DNA from: Cryptomeria japonica
Taxonomy: Eukaryota > Streptophyta > Pinopsida > Cupressales > Cupressaceae
Length of the DNA stretch: 64,000 nt
Direction: 5' to 3'
Assembly (NCBI RefSeq): GCF_030272615.1
Contig: NC_081414.1
Location: 815,028,569 to 815,092,568 of the forward strand
The notes under the pieces: model-generated
Database searches by the model: none
What the model saw: the letters and a program-made list of their open reading frames with translations, nothing else
Told to the model about the DNA's origin: nothing
Translations under genes and position numbers: made by a program
Shown here: piece by piece, positions 24,652 through 35,300 of the stretch
Layout of the letters: every line of letters begins with the position of its first letter
Numbering within the stretch: the first letter of the stretch is position 1

Positions 24652-25114
24652 ATTGATAGACTTATAACCACTGAAAGGAGGTGGTGAATCAGTGATAGTA
24701 AAAACAATAACACTTTAAACACTAACCGGTTGAGATACTTAACAAGTTTATTAAACACTATGCATGCAATCCAAAAAGATATTAAAGAATCCACAATAAG
24801 TAAAGCATCCACCATAAGACAAGTGTTTATATGTGGAAAACCAAAATGGGAAAAACCACGGTGAGAAGGGACTCACAAGTTAACTATCCGTAGTAATAGA
24901 TAACTGACCAGTTAGTGTCTACAAAAATGCTCTGCTAGGAGCGAATCCTATTAAAGATCCCAAAGCTTTGTTAGGAGCTATACCCTATTAAAGGTAGTAC
25001 CCTATTAGGAATAACCTTAGTAGAGGTTTTTTGAATCCAAACTAATGGATCACCTTGTTAGAGGATTTTTACAATGAAGCTTGTTAGAGCTTAACCGGTG
25101 AGGGGATTTGACTG

Positions 25115-26816
25115 TGTTGGATTGTTGGCATTGACAAAACCGGTCAATCTAGAAAACTGGTGTATGTGCTAAGGTTTGTCATTGATGTCCAACACTTACC
25201 GGTGAAATGGTATAGGTAAAGTGGTTTTTCTTTTCAATAAGCAATAGTGAATGGAAATAACATTTATATTGAATGATCAAAGGTTACTTCAGCTCAAGGT
25301 AACATACATTAAGTCAACTGATCTATCATTCAGGAAGATCGGTCACTTTGGTGATGGTATAGTTACAAAAGGTGACTCAGGAAAGAAAACTTGTTTGCTC
25401 CAACCAACCGGTAACTCACTGGAAAATAGGGGAGAGACATGATGCTAGCACAACAAACCAACAATCAAAGAATGAACCCGTAAAGTAAGAAGTATAGTTA
25501 CATACCAGTACACCGGTATGATAGAAGGAAGAAAGGAGATCATCATAAATCTCATAGTAGTGATCAGCCATTTAGTTACAGTGGAAAAGAATGAGTCGGT
25601 AAGCTTGTGTCTACACCAAATCATTTTTTGGTAAAGATAACTTTCAGTTATCATGCAGTCAAGCATGATTACATGTGAATTCTCTGATTCGCATTTAATT
25701 GATTGAACTTGACTCAGAAGTTTCTATCCTTGCGAGATGCGGTGGCAGAATTGGTTGAACACTTGGTGGAATTGTTGAAAGGCACGCAGAGAAAGAGTGG
25801 GAGAGTTTGAATTTGAAATCTTCCACAATCCTTGATTGATCTGATTAAGGATATGCCTGTAGGTGTTGATAGAAAATGTATAAAGAGATCTGGAGCTCTT
25901 TCTGAAAGTTTTCATCGTGAAATTTGGAACAAGGAAATCTTGTTGAAGGCAATCCAAGGTGAAGAGTAGAGCGAGAAGAAGTTCTAAGAGGTGGTAGCAT
26001 AGTTGAATGTGTGTGTGAGGTAGATCGACTAAGTGTAGAGTTGATAGACAGAGAACCGGATGAGTGCAGAGCCGAAGAACAGAGAATCGGTTGAGCGCAG
26101 ATCCGAAGAACAAAGAATTGACTGAGTACAAAGCTGAAGAATAGAGAACTTGTTGAGTGCAAAGCCAAAGGACAAAGAACCAACTAAGGGAAGAGTCGAA
26201 GGATAGAGGACTGGTAGAGTTCAAAGCCAAAGGTCAGAGGACTGACAAAGTGTAGTGCCGAGGGATAGGTGACCAGCTAAGTGAATAGCCAAAGGTGTAA
26301 GGAAACCGGTGTTGTGCAGAGAAGACACAACCGATGTGTATTGAGTGGAATGCATATTGAGATCTAATCAAGCTATCAGTAGCTAATTCAGCAGATCATC
26401 CATTTGTTGCTTTCTAACAACTACAACATAAATCCCTTAACTGGGTAGACTTTAACAGGTCCCTATTGTAAAATCCCTTAATTGGGTAATATCTTAACTG
26501 ATGTTCTAAGTCCTTTAACCAGGAACCTAACAGTGTCTTTGTAATCTCCTAAGAGGGATGACTCTTAACTAGGCGTACTCCAGAAGAGTGCAAATTTTGT
26601 GAGTTCCTACTCACACCGTGGTTTTCTCCCTATTGGGTTTCCACGAGATAACTCCTTGGTGTCACATTCAACTTTTCATGCTTGCGTATTTTATTTCAGT
26701 GATAAAGTATATTGTTGGATCTTAGATGAATGAAGATTTAAGATAATAGTTAAATTATGAAATTTTGATTAAGTGTTGATTCACCCCTCCCCTTTCAGCA
26801 CTGGTTGGGACTAACA
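25115..26816 (+). repeat. Solo LTR inside the 5' LTR of element A
   Basis: 1702 bp from tgttggattgttggcattga to gggactaaca, flanked by gactg (25110-25114) and gacta (26817-26821). There is no internal region, so it is the product of LTR-LTR recombination. It contains a minisatellite (26010-26300), periodic ccttaactgggta units (26430-26590), the hairpin module at 26615-26655 and the C-rich ttcacccctcccctttcag at the end. The start resembles Copia F and N LTRs, so the source is probably a related Copia element. Confidence 0.85.
26010..26300 (+). repeat. Minisatellite in the solo LTR
   Basis: About eight diverged units of roughly 30-35 bp with the pattern gcagagccgaagaacagaga then atcggttgag. 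Later units show ggtcagaggactgac-type variants. Encodes nothing convincing; it generates the long antisense open frames here. Confidence 0.7.
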
Positions 26817-27465
26817 GACTATTGTAGTGATTAGAAAATAACATGTGGTGTGATCTAATAGTAGCACAACTTGCTTGAATATATCCTCTTCTACTCGCTC
26901 AAAACTGCATCACCAATTTCATCACCAACATATTCTGCAATGCCTTCAAATTCTATCTTCCATCCTATCATCTCATGTTATTTTTATCTAAATTGTTCAT
27001 CATAATGTCATTATATACACTAGATTTCATGTCATCTTAGAAATCATATCACAATTACCTAGGTGCAGTTTATCTGGACAATCAAACATAACTCATCACA
27101 AATTACCGCCAAAATGTCGGTTAAGGGTAACTCATCACACAATCAATGAATACCAGTTGGAACACTGATACTAGTTTGGATTTAACCACTATCAACATAT
27201 ACATTGATTTTCCTCCATTCGCTTCTTTGATGGTTTCCGCTGAATCTCTAAGTGGGTGTTACGCCATTTCTACATATATCAATTGTTTGCATATACCGGT
27301 TAGACACCTTCTAAACCATTTTAAGAATACCAATTGCAATACAAGTAACTTTGGAAGTAATGCCAATTTTTCTAAACTAATGTGAACATATGTGTGTGCA
27401 TACATGTTCCATTAATGACAACACATGAAGTCATCCATTACAATCATCATCAAGCCAACAATATT

Positions 27466-28396
27466 GTCATCATTCAAGAGTCTAAGTTGGTAGATGTGCA
27501 ATTTGATAACATTTTTAAGAAATGGTCTAAATGGAAAGTAGTGTCTTCAACTTCTAATGGTGCTTCAGAAGGTCTCATTACATTGTGAAATCCATCTACA
27601 ATGTCATTAGAACTTAAGAAAGATGAACGAAATTGGAAACAATTATTGATCCAATGTTATGATTTGAAATTCAACCTCTTTAATGTTTATGGGCCCACTG
27701 CAACTGCTGAGAAGAAAGATCTATAGGAATCTCTCACAACCATCTTGGATGGTATTGCCACTAATAAAATTATATTGGCAGGAGACTTCAATACGATTAC
27801 TTCTCATCAGGAGAAGTTAGGGGGTATTCTTCTACCTACCAAAACTATGGAAGGCTTTGCTTCTTTCATTCAGGATAATGCACTCATTGATATAAATCCT
27901 ACTTCTGGGATTTTTACTTGGACTAACTGAAGAAGAGACTTTTCACAAATAGTAGAGAGGCTAGATAGATTTTTGTCCTCTTTGAACTGGTTGGATGAAA
28001 GTTTCTCTTTATCTTCAAAGATTCTCCCTTTTGTTGCATCATATCACTATGCAATTGATTTAGAACTATCCTCTCCTATTCCAAGAAAGAGCAACAGATC
28101 ATCTTTCAAGTTTGAAAAAATGTGGTTCAGACATCCAAAGTTCTTACACCTTCTACAACATTGGTGGGTTTCAAATCCGTTTGTAGAAGGTTCAAAGATA
28201 TTTTAGTTCTACAAAAAGATGTCATTTGTAAAGAAACAAATTAAACTTTGGAATATTCATGTTTTTAAGAATATTTTCCATCAAAAAGAAAAGGTGTCCA
28301 AGCAACTAGAACAAATAAATACATATAATTCAAAATGGCCTTGACCCCCTCACTTGTGATCAACAACAGATTCTTCAAGAAGAAAGGGCATAATTA
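27466..28396 (+). pseudogene. LINE ORF2 endonuclease domain, decayed
   Basis: Continues the ORF2 begun at 5583. Endonuclease motifs in order: VIIQESKL (catalytic Glu, near 27470), FNVYGPT (27685), LAGDFNTI (catalytic Asp/Asn, 27780), RLDRFL (27960), and VASYHYAIDLEL at 28040, where the family has SDH; the catalytic Asp is replaced by Tyr. Three clear stops lie at about 27586 (TGA for Trp), 27724 (TAG for Gln) and 27928 (TGA for Trp), and frame changes follow 28200. The linker NGLDPLTCDQQQILQEE precedes the cut by Gypsy E near 28400. The reverse transcriptase is absent. Confidence 0.85.
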
Positions 28397-28406
28397 CTAT
28401 ATATGG

Positions 28407-29131
28407 TGAAAATGGATACAATAATAATGATATTAAAAGGCTAAATGAATTCAACCACAAAAACCCTAGCCTAACAACAACAAAGATCCACCATAACATA
28501 TGAAGATTACCTAAGACAATGTAAATCAAACGAAATCACAAAGATTATACCATCACATGTCCAATAGGGTTTGGATCTCCATTCTTCCTATCTCCATTGA
28601 TCTTGCTTGATATATTTGCTTTCAGATTTTATGTGCACAAGAGCTCAACAAAGAATAGAATGTGGTTGCAAGTAGGATCGTAGTGTAGTCAAATCCTTAA
28701 GATGAATGATTAGGGTTTGATAATGAAGGAAACATCTCCTTATATAGAAGACACTATATGAAATGGAGGGATAAGATTGAGAGGTGTAAAAGGAGGTCGG
28801 CTATGATTAGAGGGTAGGTAGTGTATGAATTAAGAGATGAATGACATGTGTCATGGGTAGAAAAGGTTAATGAATTAATTAAATAAATAAAGATTTATAT
28901 AATTAATAGAAGAAGTGGGATCAATTAAATAAATAAGATATTTATTTAATTTAGGAAAAGGATAATTTAAATAAATAAATGTATTTATTTAAATGAGAAA
29001 TAAGGCTAGAAGAGGATAATTGAATTAATTAAATAAATAAATATTTATTTAATTAATAGAAGAATTAGGCTTAGATAATTAAATAAATAAAATATTTATT
29101 TAATTAGACTGGACAATTTTGGGTGTCTACA
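28407..29131 (-). repeat. 3' LTR of Gypsy E
   Basis: 725 bp; minus strand starts tgtagacacccaaaattgtc and ends gtatccattttca. The first half contains repeated ttaattaaataaatatttat blocks (28860-29105), a local tandem array. The purine tract on the minus strand, aaagaggggcaaaa, lies at 29132-29148. Confidence 0.8.
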
Positions 29132-29375
29132 TTTTGCCCCTCTTTGAGACAATGCGACTTGTCGCGTTGTTTCAAAGAAGATAGGATGAACTGATACAAA
29201 GTTGCCCCAAGATGGGAATGATATGCCCCCTTGAGAAATTGGATGAAAATGTCTGAAAAGATTGCAGACAATCTCTCGATAAGAAAGAGAGGTTAGAATG
29301 GACTGACCGGATAAAGTGACAAAGTCACGGGATAAAGAAGACTGACTCGGGAAACGAGGGCTAGGGCGAGGGTAG

Positions 29376-29390
29376 GCTATAAGATAGACC
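29376..29390 (+). promoter_or_regulatory. Candidate TATA box of the antisense PMD gene
   Basis: gctataagatag at 29376-29387 lies about 90 bp upstream of the first ATG of exon 1, which would place transcription start near 29408-29420 (cattgtcatccacacatcc). It lies only about 250 bp from the LTR of Gypsy E, facing away from it. Position and sequence fit a plant TATA box; there is no direct proof. Confidence 0.4.
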
Positions 29391-29639
29391 ACAGGCAAAA
29401 TAAATCCTCATTGTCATCCACACATCCATGAGAGCAGAGTGCAGAGCAAAAATAGAGCAGCAGCAGTCAGCAATGATGGCTTTCATTCACAGATTCGACC
29501 GCGTTCGCCAATTCCAGAGGCCAGCAGAGGCAGGAGAGCCGGTAAGTACTGCAAAACTGCCTCATACTTTGATGCATTTATTTTTGTCATTAATGCATGA
29601 TAGGTAGAGTAATAAATGCACTTAGAAATAGGGTACAAA

Positions 29640-29850
29640 AATGTCCAAAAACATCCAAGCACGTTTGTGTTGGTGCCAGGCACGCCTATGTTCGCGAGGC
29701 GTGTCTATGTTTGTGCCAGGCGTGTCTATGCCAAGAAGGCACGTCTGTGTCGCCCAAGCGTGTCTGTGTAGAGAATAGGCACGTTTGTGCAGTCCTCAAG
29801 CACGTTTATGTCAGGAAAGTGCGTTTGTGTCAAAAAAAATGTGAATTTGC
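29640..29850 (+). repeat. Minisatellite 1 in the PMD intron
   Basis: About seven units of roughly 25-30 bp built on caagcacgtttgtgt / aggcgtgtctatg. Lies in the predicted intron and gives a false Cys-rich open frame. Confidence 0.7.
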
Positions 29851-29954
29851 GTCTTCTAGGTCAAATCGGCAGTTCTGTGATGAACATATGCTATCGATTG
29901 GATAAGCTGCCGAGAGGATACACTCAAGTAGGTCCTTGAGAGAAGACTAGGATA

Positions 29955-30290
29955 GATCAAGGGACTTTGTGATGAACAGTGAGTACCAAGATAGAGTACT
30001 TTGTGGTGAACAGGGAGTACTAAAAAATGTGAGCAGCACTTTGTGATGAACAATGAGTGCAAATGTGAGCAGCACTTTGTGATGAACAGGGAGTGCAAAA
30101 CACGTAGTACTTTGTGATGAACAGGGAGTACCACTAAGATAGAAGCAACACTTTGTGATGAACAGTGAATGTCACTAGGATAGATAGCAACATTTTGTGA
30201 TGAACAAGGAGTTTCACTAGGATAGAATGTCATAGGCATTTAGATAAAAAATAGCATTTTGTGATAAACAGTGAATGCCACGATGACTGA
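29955..30290 (+). repeat. Minisatellite 2 in the PMD intron
   Basis: About eight units of roughly 35-45 bp with the core cactttgtgatgaacagtga followed by gtgccac-like variable bases. Ends about 25 bp before the predicted splice acceptor. Confidence 0.75.
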
Positions 30291-32225
30291 CATGATTGAT
30301 TTGCTTGACTGCAGGAGTATTTACTGATGCTGGAGTCACGAGAGAGATTCCCGTCAACACAGAGATTGCACCCTGAGTTGACACTTGAGGACTAAGCTGC
30401 GATTGAGGCTATGGGATTGAGACATGTTCTGTATGTGCCTGAGTTTTGAGCGAACATGGGTTTGCTGACTGCACTGGCAGAGAGGTGGCACTCCGAGACA
30501 TGTACTTTTCATTTGTCAATGGGTGAGATGACAGTCATCCTGGAGGATGTATACAGGATTTTGTGGATACCGATCGATGGGGAGCTGATTCTGTATGATC
30601 GAGATGGAGACAGGGAGGCCCTGAGACGAGTGTTCCAGGACCCAGGATTGGAGATGAGGGTAGGACATGTGGCTTGGGACACTATGACTGTGACAGGATT
30701 GGCACTGTCAGCAGTGATAGGAGGAGCGATCAGTGGGTTCCTATGTCCTGATAGAGTGACATGGAGGTTGGCTGTGGGCTCGGGAGGAGCATTGGAGACA
30801 CTGGTGACACAGCACACCAGATATGCTTGGGGACTGTGTGTGCTAGCACACCTGTACTATGAGCTGCATCAGTTTGTATACCACAGGTTAGTGGGATTGG
30901 GCTGTGGGGTGACATTGTTGCAGGTGTGGGCTTATGAGCATCTGCTAGTGACGAGACCGATACATTTTAGAGGTAGAGGTCACGGGTGCAGTTTTGTTCA
31001 CTTGTATGATATGATCACGTCGCAGCCATGGATTGGCAGGTTAGAGCACTAGCGGTGGGTGATTGATGATATTGATGTGGTCATATGGAGGCCATACCTA
31101 GGATGTGAGCAGTGGGAGGATGATGCGGTAGAGCTACCCTACACCTTCCAGAGCAGGTACCTGATTGGGCAGATGCCCTATGTACTGGAGAGACAGCTTG
31201 TAGACAGGGTGGACAGGCAGTTTGGTAGGATCCAGAGGATGCCACGGGGCTCAAGCATGTATGCACAGACAGTCAGGGATCAGGCGCAGTTTGGACCCTT
31301 GCTATCATATGATGAGGTTGTGATGCAGCTAGTAGAGATGATGCCCCTACCCTGGGACATGTGGCCAGAGATTGAGGATGTCAGCATGGATGCCAAGTAT
31401 ATAGCCTACTGGGTCGAGCATCCATTCCCACACCTGATGGATCTAGGAGAGTTATTTGAGGGAGATGGTGATGGGGATGATGATGATGATGGAGCCAATG
31501 GGGGTAGAGACCAATAGAGGAGGAGGGGGGCAGTGGGAGAGAGGAGGGTTGCACCGTGGAGGGAGGGTGGAGAGGAGAGGCAGGCTCGGGTGGTGAGAGG
31601 TCGTGATGGATTTCCGCTACAGGTACTAGCAGCATAGGGTCCTAGATAGGTGTAGGTACAAGGATAGGTACCAGTACAGGCACAAGCATAGGGGCAAGCA
31701 CCCGTACAGGGGGAGCCATAGGCAGAGCCATAGGGGGCCGAGGCAGAGGAGGATGAGCTGACTGAGCTGAGGGAGATCTACCAGGGACAGGTAGATGAGA
31801 TCCAGACCCTGGAGAGGGAGAGGGATAGGCTCAGGAGGTGGCTCAGAGATACTGAGTAGGAGCAAAACTAGGCCATTTAGTGCTACACAGAGGCTGAGAC
31901 AACACTGAGGGCTGGGAGACAGGCAGCAAAGGACACAGGGGCCGGATATGCCTATGTTCTATAGGCTGGGGAGGAGATTGCCTACTGGCGGGACCTCTAT
32001 TATGGTGTCGTGCCAGTGGATCAGCAGGTGAGGAGCTTCCATAGACCATCACGGATAGCGACAGCTACAAGAGGGAGTCGGAGGAGACAAGCATCTAGTG
32101 GTGGGGTTATGGGTCCTCCACCACCACCAGATAGAGGGGACAGGAGGGATGATCCCGGGGTGGGTCCTTTGGGGGCTCAAATTCCATCGAGGCCAGGCAG
32201 CTCCGAGGGAGGGAGTTCATCATAG

Positions 32226-33939
32226 CCTTAGAGGGCTCCCTATGTATCAGTATTGTACCATTTTTGTATGATGATGTAGACACCTTCGGGTGATTGTAGC
32301 CATATGATTTTGACATCATTGTGTCATGACACTTTATATATATATATATGAGATGATTCTTCTTTGCGGTAGCTATATGCATGTGTACCTATGTGATGAG
32401 ATGTTCTTATGATGTATGTTTTATGTGATGCTTATGACATGGATGCAAATATGTATATGATGCAATGCAATATTTTTGTTCTTTTATGCTTTATATGTGT
32501 ATGCATGATGCAAATGTGAATGTATGTAATGCAGATGAATATGATAATGCAAATGTAAATTGTGCTAACAGGTGTTGTGTGCAGGATGTGATATAGTTGT
32601 GATATCTATATGTATGTATGAAATGCTTAATATGTGATAATGCAAGTGCAACTACATGAAATGCAAATGTTTTTCGTGTGTCATTATACTCAGTCATGTG
32701 ATAGTAGGCTACGTGGACTCGAGAAGGACGATGGAAGTCAATCAAGAAAGGGGGATGGAAGGTAGAAGATATGAAAGTGAAAGAGCTTCTTGTGCGTTAT
32801 CATCATTGAGCTTATTATGGCAAGTAGGTTATGACAATCGAGGCATACGTTTGACCCAAAAAGTCATTGTACCTATTTGCATGGAGATAAGACAGTCACA
32901 AACAAGGAATGCCCCAGTTCACACTAGACTCACAATGTCCTCATATCCTTGGACAAGTCATAGCATTACTAAGAGACAATCCACAGACAGCAAATACAAA
33001 TAGGTGACGATACCCCATCCTTTCCTTTCTAGTCAAAGACATCCTGGAGATAGAATCTCTAGTCAGAGACATCCTGGAAAAGCTAAAAGACATGTCACCA
33101 GAAAGATAAAATCAAAAGAAAACCAAGACTCGACACCAACATCCACTATAGTCCTCAATTTTAGTGTCTCTTGTCACTTGTATAAGTCATATTGGATTGT
33201 GGTCACAATGTTTACTTTCACAAAAAGGATAGATAGCACTGAACCATAATGTTGTCTAAGTCTATTGAAAGATTTGATTTGTTGAAGCCCATTGTTGCTG
33301 CTGTGTCTCATCTGAAACTGATTGAATCCATGGAACTGATACTTTATTGCGAAGAAGATGAAACTTTATTGCGGATCTGTGATGCAAATGCTGCTTTATT
33401 GTGAATTGTGCGCAGATAGACTGAAGGAAGCTGGAAGAAACTGTACTCCTCAAAACATGTAATGTTCTCAGTTCCACACCCATCACTAGACATAGGATTT
33501 GTCTTAGCCATAGATAGGAGCTGATTTATTATGGATGAAAAGGAAGGTTTATTATGAATGGCGAATCAATCTTAGGTAGATCAATAACAAGCCATGATGA
33601 GAATGGGTAAGTTTGTTATGAACGAATAGGTTGTGAGTGTGTGCACAGTGAAAGGATGAAAGTGAATCCTGAAGGAGGGAGGAGCAATGTCTCTACACAT
33701 GGCACTAGTGACCCAGTTTTCACCATGGTACTTGCCCAGGGTGCCACCGAAGTGGTTTTCACCGTTGGATGAAATTATTTCTCTTTACTTTTTTTGATTT
33801 TTCAATGTTTTTTGTGTCACAAGGTGCCTGTTTGCCAGGTTTTCACCAAGTAACAATTTTTATGTTTTTATGATTTTTTTGTATTTTTTGAAATTTTTTG
33901 ATTTTTTTTTGTACTTTTGAATTAGGATATTCTAAAGAG
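32226..33939. other. Non-coding 3' region of Gypsy E
   Basis: No gene on either strand. 32340-32660 is a low-complexity stretch rich in atgatgcaaatgta-like words. 33028-33080 holds a duplicated agtcagagacatcctgga. 33660-33850, minus strand, carries ggtgaaaaccacttcggtggcaccc, a decayed continuation after the integrase. It would serve as the 3' UTR of the PMD gene on one strand and as the region after pol on the other. Confidence 0.6.
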
Positions 33940-35300
33940 CTATGTGTAGAACCTGCGAAGGTGCATGCTATTGATAGGATCCTCCAAAGGTTCACATTCT
34001 GTAGTTGAGAGCTGATATGCCCCAGATCCATATGCTGCTGTTATGATGTAAGGACCAAGCCAATTTGGTTCAAACTTACCCTTCTTCCCTCTGTCTTGCT
34101 GATTTTTGGGGTTTTCTTTGAGAACCAAGTCACCTACCTCAAATGTGCGAGGCTTGACTTTGTGGTTGTAGCTGCAACTCATTCATTGTTGGTAAGCCTT
34201 GAGATGATTAAAAGCAGTTTGTCTCTGTTCATCCAGTAGTTCAAGTTCTTGTAAGCGAGAGACCCTATGGTCTTCATCATTGATGATGTTTTTCAAAGAG
34301 ACCCGCAAAGAGGGTAACTCAAACTCAATAGGCAAGATGGCTTCAGTGTTGTAGACAAGTGAATAGGGTGTAGCTCCTATAGGTGTGCGAACACTTGTGC
34401 GGTAGGCCCAAAGTGCGGGATTAAGTTGGATATGCCAATTACGGCCAGCATCATCGATTGTCTTCTTAAGGATTTTAAGGATTGTTTTATTAGATGCCTC
34501 AGCTTGACCATTACCTTGGGGATAATATGGTGTGGAGAAATGATGGGAAATGTGGAAGTGGTCACAGAGTTCATGAACATCCTGATTTTTGAAGGGATGC
34601 CCGTTATCAGTGATAATGGAAATAGGAATACCGTATCGGCAAATGATATAGTTGAGGATGAACGTAGCAATCTGTTTTCCAGTGACTTGTGTGAGAGGCA
34701 CAGCTTCAATCCATTTTGTGAAATACTCTGTGGCAGTGATAATGAATTTATGACCATTGGAAGAAGGAGGGTGAATCTTGCCTATGAGATCGAGTCCCCA
34801 CTGACAAAAGGGCCAAGGAGATGCAATTGGTTGAAGTTCTTGTGTTGGTGCATGTATGAGGTCTCCATGAATTTGACATTGCTTACATTTCTTGACAAAC
34901 TGATATGAGTCATTTTCCATATTGGGCCAGTAATATCCAGTCCTGATGAGTTTCTTGGCCAAGGTAGGACCACTAGCATGTGGACCACATATCCCTTCAT
35001 GTACTTCACGTAATGGAATCTGAGCTTCGTCGCTTTCTAGACATCTAAGGAGAGTGCCATCTAGACCTTGCCAATATAGGATATCAGCTAAAATGACATA
35101 TCGAGAGGATTGGCGAATGAAGGTGTGATGTTGGTTATTTGATAAATTAGGAGGAAGGGTATTGTCGCAAAGGTATGTTAAGATGGAACCATATAGCTGG
35201 GACTCGGGACTGACAACACATATCGTCTCAGTAGGAGTGATCTCATATGAAGGAACCAAAAGGTTATCCACCAAGAACTCATAGCAAGTCTCATTTGGAA
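33940..35300 (-). pseudogene. Gypsy E integrase
   Basis: Zinc-binding H-H-C-C part near 34880-35000 (HEGICGPHASGPTLAKKLI, YYWPNM, CKQCQIHGD), core with WGLDLIGKIHPPSSNGHKF, ATEYFTKWIEAVPL, ITDNGHPF and STPYYPQGNGQAEASNK, then PNWLGPYIITAAYGSGAYQL as the C-terminal domain. No chromodomain is visible, as expected for Tat. Broken. Confidence 0.85.

Larger units (their letters stand above)
5676..27460 (-). mobile_element. LTR element A, non-autonomous two-ORF type, with nested guests
   Basis: The element is read on the minus strand: 5' LTR at 24654-27460, primer binding site at 24639-24651, coding region, purine tract at 6783-6806, 3' LTR at 5676-6782. It is flanked by atgtt (5671-5675) and atatt (27461-27465). 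Without its guests the internal part is about 3.6 kb and shows a coiled-coil/zinc-knuckle ORF and pieces of a second long ORF of unknown function; no protease, integrase, reverse transcriptase or RNase H of its own is visible. Its gene order and several motifs match element B. The two LTRs differ by about 8 percent in a 225 bp sample by eye. It is broken, with many breaks, and hosts an inverted Copia pair, Copia N and a solo LTR. Confidence 0.8.
24654..27460 (-). repeat. 5' LTR of element A, carrying a solo LTR
   Basis: 2807 bp, of which 25115-26816 plus one 5 bp duplication is a guest; the remaining about 1.1 kb matches 5676-6782. Contains the hairpin module (24835-24870), the periodic CCTTAACAGGGT-like units (24890-25110), and TG...CA termini. 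Confidence 0.85.
3240..28406 (+). mobile_element. Decayed LINE (non-LTR retrotransposon), split by element A
   Basis: Two collinear pieces, 3240-5675 and 27466-28406, belong to one plant LINE (L1-type). The left piece has ORF1 with a DUF4283-like domain, then a gap of about 60 bp and the start of ORF2. The right piece continues ORF2 through the apurinic-like endonuclease. The 21.8 kb between them is LTR element A, flanked by atgtt (5671-5675) and atatt (27461-27465). If A and one copy of the duplication are removed, the ORF2 reading frame runs through the junction as ...GAYVVIIQESKL..., the normal start of a LINE endonuclease. The LINE is cut again on the right at about 28406 by Gypsy element E; its reverse transcriptase is not in the window. 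It carries many stops and frame changes in both ORFs. Confidence 0.85.
29473..32225 (+). pseudogene. Plant mobile domain (PMD) gene, antisense inside Gypsy E
   Basis: Predicted exon 1 is 29473-29541 (starts MMAFIHRFDRVRQFQRP), with donor G|GTAAGT at 29542; the acceptor gactgcag ends at 30314; exon 2 is 30315-32225, and both exons are in the same frame (phase 0). Exon 2 holds the PMD: LLTALAERWHSETCTFHL, then GEMTVILEDVYRILWIPIDG, then a helical region up to about 31040. The second half has an acidic Asp run (31470-31500), a Gln/Arg-rich part, a helical stretch (near 31740-31860) and a Pro-rich, Gly/Ser-rich tail. PMD proteins (MAIN/MAIL family relatives) act in nuclear gene and transposon silencing in plants, and PMD copies are also known inside Ty3/Gypsy and Mutator elements. 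This copy is broken at a handful of places. Its role in the element is unknown. Confidence 0.7.

Noticed and set aside
25724-26230. Overlapping 168- and 112-codon frames on the minus strand
   Set aside because: Both come from the minisatellite of the solo LTR; low-complexity Leu/Ser/Cys composition and no domain.
29597-29905. A Cys-rich small open frame resembling a secreted cysteine-rich peptide
   Set aside because: It is the translation of a tandem minisatellite (cacgtttgtgt units) in the predicted PMD intron; it has no signal peptide.
29955-30290. Regularly spaced repeats that look a little like a CRISPR array
   Set aside because: The units vary, no unique equal-length spacers are present, there are no cas genes, and the setting is a plant retrotransposon.
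31059-31517. A separate second gene after the PMD
   Set aside because: Same frame as the PMD exon and a continuous composition; better explained as part of the same broken gene.
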